Source: UBA9845 sp051889975
GTDB lineage: Bacteria > Bacillota > Clostridia > Christensenellales > UBA1242
Direction: 5' to 3'
Length of the DNA: 16,847 nucleotides
NCBI GenBank assembly: GCA_051889975.1
Contig: JBJFDJ010000006.1
Location: 1 to 16,847, forward strand
Part shown: piece after piece, positions 6,431 through 13,278 of the stretch
Layout of the letters: each line of letters begins with the position of its first letter
Position numbering within the stretch: position 1 is the stretch's first letter
Notes under the pieces: generated by a model
Databases searched by the model: none
What the model saw: only the letters and a program-made list of their open reading frames with translations
Told to the model about the DNA's origin: nothing
Made by a program: the position numbers and the translations under genes

Positions 6431-8803
6431 CTATCTTAATTCATAGCCAAAAGAGTTTGCGTTTTGTATAAATGAGTTTTGAAAGTCATCTATTTCGGCA
6501 CTTGTTAAGGTGTGGTCATCACTAAACAAAGTTACGGTGTATGTCACACATTTTTTGCCTGCCAAATTTTGCTCATCAACATAAATATCTTTTAAATTTA
6601 TGTTATATTTTAAATTTGTAACAACCTTTGATAAGTTTTCAACGGTCTCGGCATAAACGATGTGTTTATCCATAACAAAGTTAAAGTCTAGGGTTGTTTT
6701 TTGATATTTGCTCAAAGTTTCAAGCGTAATTGGTGCTGGCACAATGTTGGCAAAGTCAGAAAAGTCAATTTCTAGCACAGCAACTGCTGATTTTTTGTCA
6801 ATTGCGTCCAGAGTTTCTGGGTGCAACGAAGAAATATAACCGATGTTTTTGCCATCAATTAACAAACTTGCGTTGTTTATTGGGTGCAAGTAATTTTTTG
6901 TTTGTTCTTTTAACTTATAACAAACTTTTTTGTTTAAAAACTGTTCGCTTAAACACTCGGCAATGTTTTTAACTTGCAAATACAACTCTTTTTCGGTTTG
7001 CTGTGTGCTAAACAAAGCAACTGCAAGATATTTTTTTTCTATTGCCAAATTGTTTTCGTCTTTGCCAACAACAACTCTGCCAATTTCAAAAGTTCCAAAA
7101 TCTGATAGTTGCTTTTTGTTATCATTAACAACTTTTAACAAAGTTGGCACAAGTTCGCTTCTTATTTCGTCATTATCTTTTATGGTGCTGTTTAAAATTT
7201 TTATATGTCCATTTGTTTGTATGTTCAACTCTTTGTTTGTTGCAACATCGTTCCAAACATAACTATGTGTTTCGTTTAGCCCAAATCTTTCAGCCAAAAC
7301 AAGTTTTACATCATATTCTAGCAAATGTTCCCTGCTCTGTTCAACCGGCAAAATGCTGTCTTCAACAGGCTGTGGCTTTATGTTGTCATAGCCATAAATA
7401 CGCGCAACTTCTTCTACAATATCAACAGGAATTGTAACATCTTTTGTTGCTCTGTAACTTGGCACTTGAATTTCTAAATTATAGCCATCGCTGTTAACTT
7501 TAAAGCCCAAACTAGACAAAACATTTACAATGTAGTCTGCACCCAAATTTACACCAATATAGTGATTTATAAAGCCAACAGATGTTGAAATTGTGCGATG
7601 AGGATATCTGCTGTTGTAAACATCAGTTAGCCCCGAAACAACCCTAACATCGCCATCAATAACACGCAATATGTGAATAAATCTGCCAATGGCATCAGTT
7701 GTCATTTCTGGGTCCAAACTCTTTTCATAGCGAGCACTTGCTTCACTTCTTAGTCCCAAACTGTTTGCTGTTTTTCTTATACTGCTACTTTCAAAATTTG
7801 CACTTTCCAAAATAACGCTTGTGCTTTCATCGGTTATTTCACTGTTTAGTCCACCCATAACGCCGGCAACACACATAGGTTCGTTTTCGTTGCAAATTAC
7901 AACTGTGCCGGGTTGCAAAACTCGTTCTTCTTTGTCTAGTGTAACAAATTTTGTTGGATTGATAATTTCTCTAACTTCAATTTTTTGTGCACAATTGCCA
8001 TCAAACGCATGCATTGGCTGACCCAACTCTAACATAACATAGTTTGTTAAGTCTGCAAGCAAATTAATTGCACGCATACCACAATAATACAATCTTATTT
8101 GAACATTTATAGGGCTAACTTTTTTTGTTATGTTTGCTATTTTAATTGCACTGTATCTATAACAACTTGGCGCATAAACTTCAACGGGAATTGTGTTCAT
8201 TTGGCTGTAATAACCAAGGTCATCAACCACAATGTTTTTAAGTGGACGATTAAGCAAAACTGCAATTTCTCTTGCAAGACCATAGTGTCCCCAAAGGTCT
8301 GGGCGATTTGTTAAACTCTTGTTGTCAACTTCAAAAATTGTGTCTTCAATTTGATAAACCGATTTTATATCTGTTCCCAATTTAACATCGTCTTCAATTT
8401 CCCAAATGCCGTCACTCTTTTCTTCAAGTCCAAGTTCTTGTTTGCTACAACACATACCTTGACTTTTGTAGCCAGCAACAACTGCTTCTTTCATCTCTCC
8501 TTGCAAAACATGACTGCCCACAGGAGCAAACGCAACAAGCATATCTTCCCTTACATTTTTTGCACCACAAACACAATCAACAACTTCGCTTCCGGTGTCA
8601 ACTTTTAGCAAATGCAAATGATTGCTGTTTGGATGATTTTGGCAAGACACAACTTTGGCAACTATAACCCCACTTATATCTTTGCCAACTTCATACATAT
8701 CTTCAACTTCGGCAGTTGAAAGTGTAAATTTGTTAATTAAGTCTTTTAAGTCAACGCCACTAAGGTCAACATAATCATTTATCCAATTTAAACTAATCTT
8801 CAT
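6431..8803 (-). CDS. pheT: Phenylalanine--tRNA ligase beta subunit
   Basis: This 790-residue protein has the expected length of bacterial PheT. It starts MKISLNWINDYVDLSG and has a tRNA-binding OB domain at about 40-150 (GVIVAKVVSCQNHPNSNHLHLLKV, split here by domain, and SQGMCCSKQELGL). The B3/B4 editing domain lies at about 210-385. The B5 domain follows at about 400-475, ending in the conserved DIVEEVARIYGYDNI. The C-terminal anticodon-binding FDX-ACB fold covers about 695-790 (KYQKTTLDFNFVMDKHIVYAETV). With PheS it forms the alpha2-beta2 enzyme that charges tRNA-Phe in the cytosol. AAAGGAGAG precedes the ATG, and the start is separated from the pheS stop by one base. Expression depends on the T-box upstream of pheS. 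Confidence 0.98.
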   Translation of the reverse strand: MKISLNWINDYVDLSGVDLKDLINKFTLSTAEVEDMYEVGKDISGVIVAKVVSCQNHPNSNHLHLLKVDTGSEVVDCVCGAKNVREDMLVAFAPVGSHVLQGEMKEAVVAGYKSQGMCCSKQELGLEEKSDGIWEIEDDVKLGTDIKSVYQIEDTIFEVDNKSLTNRPDLWGHYGLAREIAVLLNRPLKNIVVDDLGYYSQMNTIPVEVYAPSCYRYSAIKIANITKKVSPINVQIRLYYCGMRAINLLADLTNYVMLELGQPMHAFDGNCAQKIEVREIINPTKFVTLDKEERVLQPGTVVICNENEPMCVAGVMGGLNSEITDESTSVILESANFESSSIRKTANSLGLRSEASARYEKSLDPEMTTDAIGRFIHILRVIDGDVRVVSGLTDVYNSRYPHRTISTSVGFINHYIGVNLGADYIVNVLSSLGFKVNSDGYNLEIQVPSYRATKDVTIPVDIVEEVARIYGYDNIKPQPVEDSILPVEQSREHLLEYDVKLVLAERFGLNETHSYVWNDVATNKELNIQTNGHIKILNSTIKDNDEIRSELVPTLLKVVNDNKKQLSDFGTFEIGRVVVGKDENNLAIEKKYLAVALFSTQQTEKELYLQVKNIAECLSEQFLNKKVCYKLKEQTKNYLHPINNASLLIDGKNIGYISSLHPETLDAIDKKSAVAVLEIDFSDFANIVPAPITLETLSKYQKTTLDFNFVMDKHIVYAETVENLSKVVTNLKYNINLKDIYVDEQNLAGKKCVTYTVTLFSDDHTLTSAEIDDFQNSFIQNANSFGYELR

Positions 8804-8804
8804 A

Positions 8805-9833
8805 TTATCTCTCCTTTGTTTGACTTAAAAATTTTAAGTTTCCACTGTTTAAAGTTCTAATTTCTTTAATTCCATATTTCATCATTGCAAGACGAGTTAA
8901 ACCAAGCCCAAACGCAAAGCCTTGATAGTTTTGAGTGTCAACACCACCCATGCGCAAAACCTCTGGGTGAATCATTCCACAAGGGCAGAGTTCTATCCAG
9001 CCACCTTGTTTGCAAGTTGGACAACCCTTTCCACCACAAAATGGGCAACTTACATCAAGTTCAAAGCCCGGTTCCACAAAAGGAAAGAAGCCCGGTCTTA
9101 ACCTAACATTTACATCTTTTTTTAACACCTTTGAAAGCATTGTTTTCATAAAGTAAATGAGATTTGCAATGGATATATCTTTGCCAACCATCATGCCTTC
9201 AAGTTGAAAGAAAGTGTTTTCGTGGCTTGCATCAACATTTTCGTTTCTAAAACATCTGCCGGGAAAAATAACCTTGCATGGTGCGCCATATTTTCTTAAA
9301 ATTCTGTTTTGACCAGCACTTGTTTGAGTTTTTAAAACTTCACCATTGTCAAGCCAAAAAGTGTCTTGCATATCTCTTGCAGGGTGATTGCGTGGCACAT
9401 TAACTGCGTCAAAGTTGTTAAACTCGGTTTCCACTTCGTTGCCATCTTCAACAATAAATCCCATGCTTTTAAAAATTTCTTCAACTTCTTTTTGCACAAT
9501 GGTTATTGGGTGCAAACTGCCCTGTTTTAAACTGCTTGGCACTGTTATATCAATTTGCTCGGCGCAGTTGATTCTGTTTTGAATTTCTAACTTGTGCAAA
9601 ACTTTTAACTTTTGCTCAATTTGACTTTCTACATATTGTTTAAATTCGTTTATAACTTGACCTGCTTGTTTGCGATTTTCACTTGGCAAATCTCTCAAAC
9701 TTTGCATAAGGGCAGTTATTGCACCTTTTTTGCCCAAAAATTCAACTCTAACATTGTCTAAATCATCTCTGCTGTTTACAAGTTTTAAAACATCATAAAA
9801 ATGTTCTTTTAGTTCCAAAATTTTTTGTTCCAT
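8805..9833 (-). CDS. pheS: Phenylalanine--tRNA ligase alpha subunit
   Basis: This is the 342-residue catalytic subunit. An N-terminal coiled-coil arm (about 1-95) is followed by a class II aminoacyl-tRNA synthetase core. Motif 2 is GRCFRNENVDASHENTFFQLEG (about 200-221) and motif 3 is GFAFGLGLTRLAMMKYGI near the C-terminus. The insertion CPFCGGKGCPTCKQGGW carries two C-x2-C pairs, a zinc-knuckle-like insertion seen in a subset of bacterial PheS. It is followed by ELCPCGMIHPEVLRMGGVD. An upstream in-frame ATG at 9881 would add 16 residues but lies inside the T-box terminator and lacks a ribosome binding site. The ATG at 9833 has AAGGAG seven bases upstream and matches the family start. It is co-transcribed with pheT. 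Confidence 0.98.
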   Translation of the reverse strand: MEQKILELKEHFYDVLKLVNSRDDLDNVRVEFLGKKGAITALMQSLRDLPSENRKQAGQVINEFKQYVESQIEQKLKVLHKLEIQNRINCAEQIDITVPSSLKQGSLHPITIVQKEVEEIFKSMGFIVEDGNEVETEFNNFDAVNVPRNHPARDMQDTFWLDNGEVLKTQTSAGQNRILRKYGAPCKVIFPGRCFRNENVDASHENTFFQLEGMMVGKDISIANLIYFMKTMLSKVLKKDVNVRLRPGFFPFVEPGFELDVSCPFCGGKGCPTCKQGGWIELCPCGMIHPEVLRMGGVDTQNYQGFAFGLGLTRLAMMKYGIKEIRTLNSGNLKFLSQTKER

Positions 9834-9853
9834 TACATCTCCTTTTTTAGCAA

Positions 9854-9893
9854 CAAAAAAGTCGCCACTCACTAAAAGCAAGGGACGACTTTT
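9854..9893 (-). terminator. Regulated terminator of the pheST T-box
   Basis: AAAAGTCGTCCCT pairs with AGTGGCGACTTTT, with one mismatch, and is followed by a T-run. The CCCT part can instead pair with AGGG of the T-box at 9909-9895 to form the antiterminator, so the two structures exclude each other. Confidence 0.85.
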
Positions 9894-10091
9894 GCCGCGT
9901 TACCACCCTAATTGTTGCCATGGGCAACCACTCATCATAAACTTTAAACGGGTTTGCTACCGTTGGCATTTCTGCCATAACTCCGACAACCGAAATTCAT
10001 TTTTAACCGTTGCCACAAATGTTTTCAGCCACGACATTTGCTCTCTTTTGGGCAGTTAAAAACTACTTAATTTGCCATCATAGTTAAATAT
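9854..10091 (-). ncRNA. T-box riboswitch (tRNA-Phe) leader of pheST
   Basis: The minus strand carries the T-box sequence AGGGTGGTAACGCGG (9909-9895). Its UGGU matches an NCCA end with discriminator A, as in tRNA-Phe. Stem I runs from about 10085 to 9979. Its base is AACT...GGCAA paired with TTGTC...AGTT, and its upper part is TTTTTAAC/TGCC paired with GGCA/GTTAAAAA. The specifier loop has AGTA on the 5' side and GAATTTCGG on the 3' side, giving UUC (9994-9992), a Phe codon. A GGCA-gaaa-TGCC hairpin and GTTGCC-cat-GGCAAC hairpin (9928-9914) follow. Uncharged tRNA-Phe should stabilise the antiterminator and allow pheST transcription. Confidence 0.95.
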
Positions 10092-10097
10092 GATTTT

Positions 10098-10126
10098 ATG
10101 ATAATATATTTTTAAAAATTTGTCAA
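10098..10126 (-). promoter_or_regulatory. Promoter of the pheST T-box transcript
   Basis: On the minus strand, consensus TTGACA (10126-10121), a 17-base spacer and TATCAT (10103-10098) predict a start near 10091. That is just before the first base-paired segment of T-box Stem I. Confidence 0.8.
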
Positions 10127-10180
10127 TCAATAAGTAGCAAAAACAAATTTTGCATGCAAAACTCAAAAATAATTTGCCAT

Positions 10181-10220
10181 AAAACAGGCAAAAACACTTT
10201 AAAATGTTTTTGCCTGTTTT
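10181..10220 (-). terminator. Terminator behind the CYTH gene
   Basis: AAAACAGGCAAAAACA (10181-10196) and its complement (10205-10220) make a perfect 16-base stem with an 8-base loop and a terminal T-run on either strand. It follows the CYTH stop at 10231 by about 10 bases, so it ends that transcript. It also shields the T-box promoter from read-through. Confidence 0.85.
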
Positions 10221-10230
10221 TTAATCAATT

Positions 10231-10713
10231 TTACTCTTTGCTTGATATTGCATTTTGAAGTTTTATGCAAATTTCATCAACTTTTTGCCTGTCGCCCTCT
10301 ATTGCCACAACTTTCATTGCTGGTCGTTCATAGTCGTCAATTTCAAACTTAACATTGCCTTTTGCATATACATATCTCGTTCGCAAATTGTCGGCAGAAA
10401 GTTCAAAATTTGCCACTTTTAACATATCTTTTGCAATGCTTACGTCTTTTTCTGTTAAAAACAACTCTTTTGACTCAATTGATTCTTTGAGTTCTTTGCT
10501 TTTGTTGTTGACATTTTTAAAATCCCAAACAATGGATTTTTGGTCATTTTGCCATGTTGTTGTTATGCGAGATATGACACTGCGATTATCTTTGTTTTCA
10601 AACACAACCCTATTTTGTTTTGTTTTTGAAACAAAATCAAAACCATTGTCTTTGCAAAAATTTATTGTTGATTGAATTTCTTTAACCTTGATATTAAATT
10701 CATATTCTTTCAT
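10231..10713 (-). CDS. CYTH-domain / triphosphate tunnel metalloenzyme-like protein
   Basis: This 160-residue protein has the layout of a small CYTH (class IV adenylate cyclase / thiamine-triphosphatase-like) domain. It begins MKEYEFNIKV, contains basic and acidic strands such as VISRITTTW and SIVWDFKN, then LRTRYVYAKGNVKFEIDDYERP (about 110-131), and ends with VVAIEGDR. CYTH enzymes bind triphosphates in a beta-tunnel with Mg2+ and act as thiamine triphosphatases, tripolyphosphatases or cyclases. The hallmark N-terminal E-x-E-x-K reads E3-x-E5-x-N7 here, so the lysine is replaced, with another lysine at position 9. Activity and substrate are therefore uncertain. There is no ribosome binding site, and the promoter puts the transcript start at or within 2 bases of the ATG. 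A strong terminator follows, so it is a single-gene unit. Confidence 0.7.
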   Translation of the reverse strand: MKEYEFNIKVKEIQSTINFCKDNGFDFVSKTKQNRVVFENKDNRSVISRITTTWQNDQKSIVWDFKNVNNKSKELKESIESKELFLTEKDVSIAKDMLKVANFELSADNLRTRYVYAKGNVKFEIDDYERPAMKVVAIEGDRQKVDEICIKLQNAISSKE

Positions 10714-10720
10714 ATGTTAA

Positions 10721-10749
10721 ATTGTAGCAAGATTTTAAAAAATAATCAA
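10721..10749 (-). promoter_or_regulatory. Extended -10 promoter giving a near-leaderless CYTH mRNA
   Basis: On the minus strand, TTGATT (10749-10744) is followed by a 17-base spacer ending TGC and then TACAAT (10726-10721). The predicted start falls at 10715-10713, the ATG itself. This matches the layout at 2424-2452, including the identical -35 box. Confidence 0.7.
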
Positions 10750-10790
10750 TACAATTTTAAATTAAATAATTAATTAAATTTTTTGCAATT

Positions 10791-10874
10791 AAATTTTGCT
10801 CAATTTTAAATTTAAGAATTACATTTTGCTGTGCGATTTTAAACTTAAACAATTTTTATTAAATTTTGCTGTGC
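10791..10874. repeat. Short direct repeats ATTTTGCT(GTGC)
   Basis: ATTTTGCT appears three times in the gap between the CYTH and collagen genes, near 10793, 10823 and 10863. The last two copies extend to ATTTTGCTGTGC. Between them lies AT-rich sequence including one copy of the 20-base repeat. A 65-codon plus-strand ORF across this stretch has no ribosome binding site and no coding character. Confidence 0.4.
10838..10857. repeat. Second copy of the 20-bp intergenic sequence
   Basis: This is identical over 20 bases to 6073-6092 and in the same orientation. It lies between the second and third ATTTTGCT repeats. Confidence 0.45.
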
Positions 10875-10973
10875 CGTTAACAATGTTTAACAAATATTTT
10901 TTTAACAATTGTTATTTTATCAACTGGCAAAAATGTTTTGGTTTGCGAGCATATTTTTGCAAATTTGTTAAAA

Positions 10974-12347
10974 TTATTCTGACAACTTTGTGATAACAAT
11001 TGAAACCATTGGGCCAACAAAATACGAAGTTGTTGTTGTTTTTGTTACATCACAGCCATTGATATATATGCTTCGTTGTTGCAAGTTTACAAGTTCATAA
11101 ACTGCATTTACATCAGAAACCACAAACACGCCTTGACCTGATATATTTTGCGCACAATCATTTTTGCACCAACATGTTGCCCCTGCCAAAATGCTATCTG
11201 TGTTTTCTTCCCTAAAAGCAACTGCAACAAAGTCTGTGCTTGGGTCATATTCTGGGTCACTGCATTTTATATAAGCATTTACCACAAAATTGATTGAATA
11301 AACGCCCGTTGATTTAAATTTTATTGTGTTGGCGTCAGTGTCAACATCAATCAATTCGCCATAATCTGTTTCTTTTCGCATTAAAGGAAGTTTTTCGTTG
11401 CTAGCAATTTCTTGCCCTTCGGCTGGAAAAGTGTCTGGTGAGTTGTTGTAAGACAAAATAAATGCCGATTTTATTTGATAAGGTCCTGTTGCGCCTTGTG
11501 GGCCTCTTTCACCAGTTTCTCCCTTTTCACCTGGTTCGCCCTTTTCACCTGGTTCACCTTTTTCACCCGGTTCGCCTTTTTCACCCGTTGCACCTTTTTC
11601 GCCTGTTTCGCCTTTTGCGCCTGTAGGCCCAATAGGTCCAGTTACGCCACGAGGAATCACAAACTCAAGTTTGTGAGTGTTGTCTTCAAAATTATCATTT
11701 ATTTGCGCTTCATCATCTGGGTCGCCTGTGATTACATTTTCAATAATAATCTTTTCTGCAACACCTGTTACGCCTCTTGGTATTGAAAAATCTAAAACTG
11801 TGGTATCATCTTCAATTCGCACATTGGCATCGGCACATTCTTCTGGGTCAACTGTTGTTACAGTTCCAATAACGATATCTTTGCAACATGCCCCAGTTGG
11901 ACCGGTTGGACCGGTTGGACCAGTCGCTCCCGTTGGGCCTGTTGGACCTGTTGGACCTGTTGCACCATCTTCACCATCTTCACCATCTGCACCTTTTGGA
12001 ATTACAAAATCAAGCACATGATTTGGGCCACCCGTTGTGTCAGTTACAGAAGCGTCTGTTCCAGCATCGCCCGTGGTTGTGTTGCCTATTTCTATTGTTT
12101 CTGCCACACCAGTTGGGCCAGTTGCGCCTGTTGCTCCTGTAGGACCTGTTGCGCCTGTTGCGCCCGTAGCACCTGTTGCACCAGTAACACCAACACCTGT
12201 TGGACCTGTTGGACCACGAGTGCCCATTGGACCGGTTGGACCTATAATGCCAACAAAATCAAAACGATTGCAAGTATCAAAATCATTAAAACATCTTCTT
12301 GTATTTCTATTGCTAGAATTTTCAAAACAATTATTAATTTTATTCAT
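10974..12347 (-). CDS. BclA-like collagen triple-helix surface protein
   Basis: This 457-residue protein has a short Asn/Cys-rich N-terminus (1-33) ending FVGIIGPTGPMG, as in exosporium BclA-type proteins. It has three G-X-Y blocks: 36-80 and 123-152 are rich in GPT/GAT, and 232-289 is rich in charged GEKGEP/GET. The blocks are separated by three homologous spacers of about 40 residues (82-119, 156-195, 197-236), each ending in L-(D/E)-F-x-I-P-(R/K)-G. The C-terminal domain (290-457) resembles the C1q/TNF-like jelly roll that trimerises BclA. Bacterial collagens of this type form trimeric fibres on spores or cells, with Thr in GPT often glycosylated. No classical signal peptide or LPxTG is seen. 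AAAGGAG lies 9 bases before the ATG. A sporulation-type promoter may precede it. A phage tail-fibre origin is the main alternative. Confidence 0.9.
   Translation of the reverse strand: MNKINNCFENSSNRNTRRCFNDFDTCNRFDFVGIIGPTGPMGTRGPTGPTGVGVTGATGATGATGATGPTGATGATGPTGVAETIEIGNTTTGDAGTDASVTDTTGGPNHVLDFVIPKGADGEDGEDGATGPTGPTGPTGATGPTGPTGPTGACCKDIVIGTVTTVDPEECADANVRIEDDTTVLDFSIPRGVTGVAEKIIIENVITGDPDDEAQINDNFEDNTHKLEFVIPRGVTGPIGPTGAKGETGEKGATGEKGEPGEKGEPGEKGEPGEKGETGERGPQGATGPYQIKSAFILSYNNSPDTFPAEGQEIASNEKLPLMRKETDYGELIDVDTDANTIKFKSTGVYSINFVVNAYIKCSDPEYDPSTDFVAVAFREENTDSILAGATCWCKNDCAQNISGQGVFVVSDVNAVYELVNLQQRSIYINGCDVTKTTTTSYFVGPMVSIVITKLSE
11511..11600 (-). repeat. 18-bp tandem repeats encoding GEKGEP
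   Basis: The third collagen block is encoded by nearly identical 18-base units (GEKGEP, drifting to GEKGET and GEKGAT at the ends). Such repeats can change number by slippage. The two Thr-rich blocks (about 12242-12108 and 11981-11892) are built from 9-base GPT/GAT-type units. Confidence 0.85.
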
Positions 12348-12370
12348 AACAATTTTCTCCTTTACAAAAC

Positions 12371-12396
12371 ATATTATGAAAAAAAATTTTTTTTGT
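12371..12396 (-). promoter_or_regulatory. Possible sporulation (SigE/SigK-like) promoter of the collagen gene
   Basis: On the minus strand, ATAAC (the AC at 12396-12395) is followed by 16 bases (eight A, eight T) and CATAATAT (12378-12371). This resembles CATAnnnT mother-cell sigma promoters. No convincing sigma-A promoter with correct spacing was seen close to the gene. The match is short and lies in AT-rich sequence, so this is tentative. Confidence 0.3.
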
Positions 12397-12504
12397 TATC
12401 TTTTAAACTTAATTTCAACTTGTTTGCCCTTTGACACATTCACAAAAACACATAAAACTTATATATAAAAGTAACTAAAAAATGCTGAAAAAATTTAAAA
12501 AAGC

Positions 12505-12538
12505 TTGCAACTCTACGGTTAATGGGAGTTATTTGCAA
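12505..12538. promoter_or_regulatory. Dyad in the promoter of the second XRE gene, possible operator
   Basis: Two TTGCAA boxes (12505-12510 and 12533-12538) flank AACTC (12509-12513) and GAGTT (12526-12530), giving a nested imperfect dyad just upstream of the -10 element. The XRE protein encoded next may bind here and regulate itself, which is inference from position. Confidence 0.35.
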
Positions 12539-12546
12539 AATTTGTG

Positions 12547-12555
12547 TGATATAAT
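12547..12555 (+). promoter_or_regulatory. Extended -10 promoter of the second XRE gene
   Basis: TGATATAAT is a perfect TATAAT with an extended -10 TGn. No good -35 box lies 16-18 bases upstream, as is common for extended -10 promoters. The predicted start near 12562 leaves a short leader containing AAAAGGAGG. Confidence 0.6.
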
Positions 12556-12576
12556 AATGATGAAAAGGAGGAAATT

Positions 12577-13182
12577 ATGGATTTGCTAGTTACGGGAAAA
12601 TTTATAAAAGAGCAACGAAAAACAAAAGGGCTAACTCAACTGCAGTTGGCTGAAAAAATTGGAGTAAGCGAAAAGACAATTTCAAAATGGGAATGTGGCA
12701 ACGGCTTTCCCGACACAACTCTTATGCTTCCACTTTGTAACGCCCTTGGCATATCGGCAAACGAACTTTTATCTGGCAAAATACTATCAACTGATGAATA
12801 TAGGCAACAAGCAGAAAACAATTTGATTAAGTTAAAAAGCGAGCAAGAGCAAAGCCACAAGTTTTTGCTAACAATTGAAAATGTGCTTGGCTATATGTCT
12901 TCTATCACATTTTTAATTCTTGTTTTTGTTGCGTCATTTGTCAATTTGCCAACATGGGTTAGAATTTGTTTGATTGTTTTTGGGTTTGTTCACTTTTTGG
13001 TTGGTGTGCATTTTTGTTTGATGATTGAAAAAGACGCAGGATATTATGAATGTAAACATTGCCACCACAAACATATTCCAACATACAAGCAAGTTTTGTT
13101 TTCGATGCACTGTGGCAGAACAAGATATATGAAATGCCCAAAGTGTAACAAAAAATCATGGCAAAAAAAGGTTACAAAATAA
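12577..13182 (+). CDS. XRE-family HTH regulator with two membrane helices and C-terminal zinc ribbon
   Basis: This 201-residue protein has an N-terminal Cro/C1-type helix-turn-helix at about 7-65 (LTQLQLAEKIGVSEKTISKWE, with GFPDTTLMLPLCNALGIS after it). A charged linker follows at about 70-95, then two hydrophobic helices at about 103-122 and 127-149. A C-terminal zinc ribbon has C159-x2-C162 and C187-x2-C190, separated by THE conserved stretch TYKQVLFSMHCGRTRYMKC. This layout recurs in Clostridia as an uncharacterised membrane-tethered regulator. The zinc ribbon may sense metal or redox state or hold the protein together. A strong AGGAGG lies 6 bases before the ATG. The gene is alone on its strand, divergent from the collagen gene, with its own terminator. 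The target is unknown, and self-regulation through the upstream dyad is possible. Confidence 0.88.
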   Translation: MDLLVTGKFIKEQRKTKGLTQLQLAEKIGVSEKTISKWECGNGFPDTTLMLPLCNALGISANELLSGKILSTDEYRQQAENNLIKLKSEQEQSHKFLLTIENVLGYMSSITFLILVFVASFVNLPTWVRICLIVFGFVHFLVGVHFCLMIEKDAGYYECKHCHHKHIPTYKQVLFSMHCGRTRYMKCPKCNKKSWQKKVTK

Positions 13183-13235
13183 TATTTATCAAATATTTTT
13201 GTTTTGGCAAAATTTTGCAATTTAAAAATTTATTA

Positions 13236-13278
13236 AAAAAATCGGTCATACTGCAACAAACAATATGACTGATTTTTT
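13236..13278 (+). terminator. Terminator of the second XRE gene
   Basis: AAAAATCGGTCATA (to 13250) pairs with TATGACTGATTTTT (13264-13278) through one G-T pair around a 13-base loop, followed by T-rich sequence. Confidence 0.75.

Noticed and set aside
9834..9881. Upstream ATG extending PheS by 16 residues
   Set aside because: It lies within the T-box terminator, and the extra residues do not match PheS. The inner ATG has a strong AAGGAG site.
10796..10993. Plus-strand ORF of 65 codons in the gap before the collagen gene
   Set aside because: No ribosome binding site, composition of AT-rich gap sequence, and it runs into the end of the collagen gene on the other strand.
11892..12242. Tandem repeats considered as a CRISPR array
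   Set aside because: The repeats are short codon-phased units of a collagen gene with no spacers, so they are coding.
11475..12468. Several plus-strand ORFs with Pro/Val-rich or Trp/Cys-rich repeats
   Set aside because: They are the reverse-strand shadow of the collagen G-X-Y repeats, which keep other frames free of stops.
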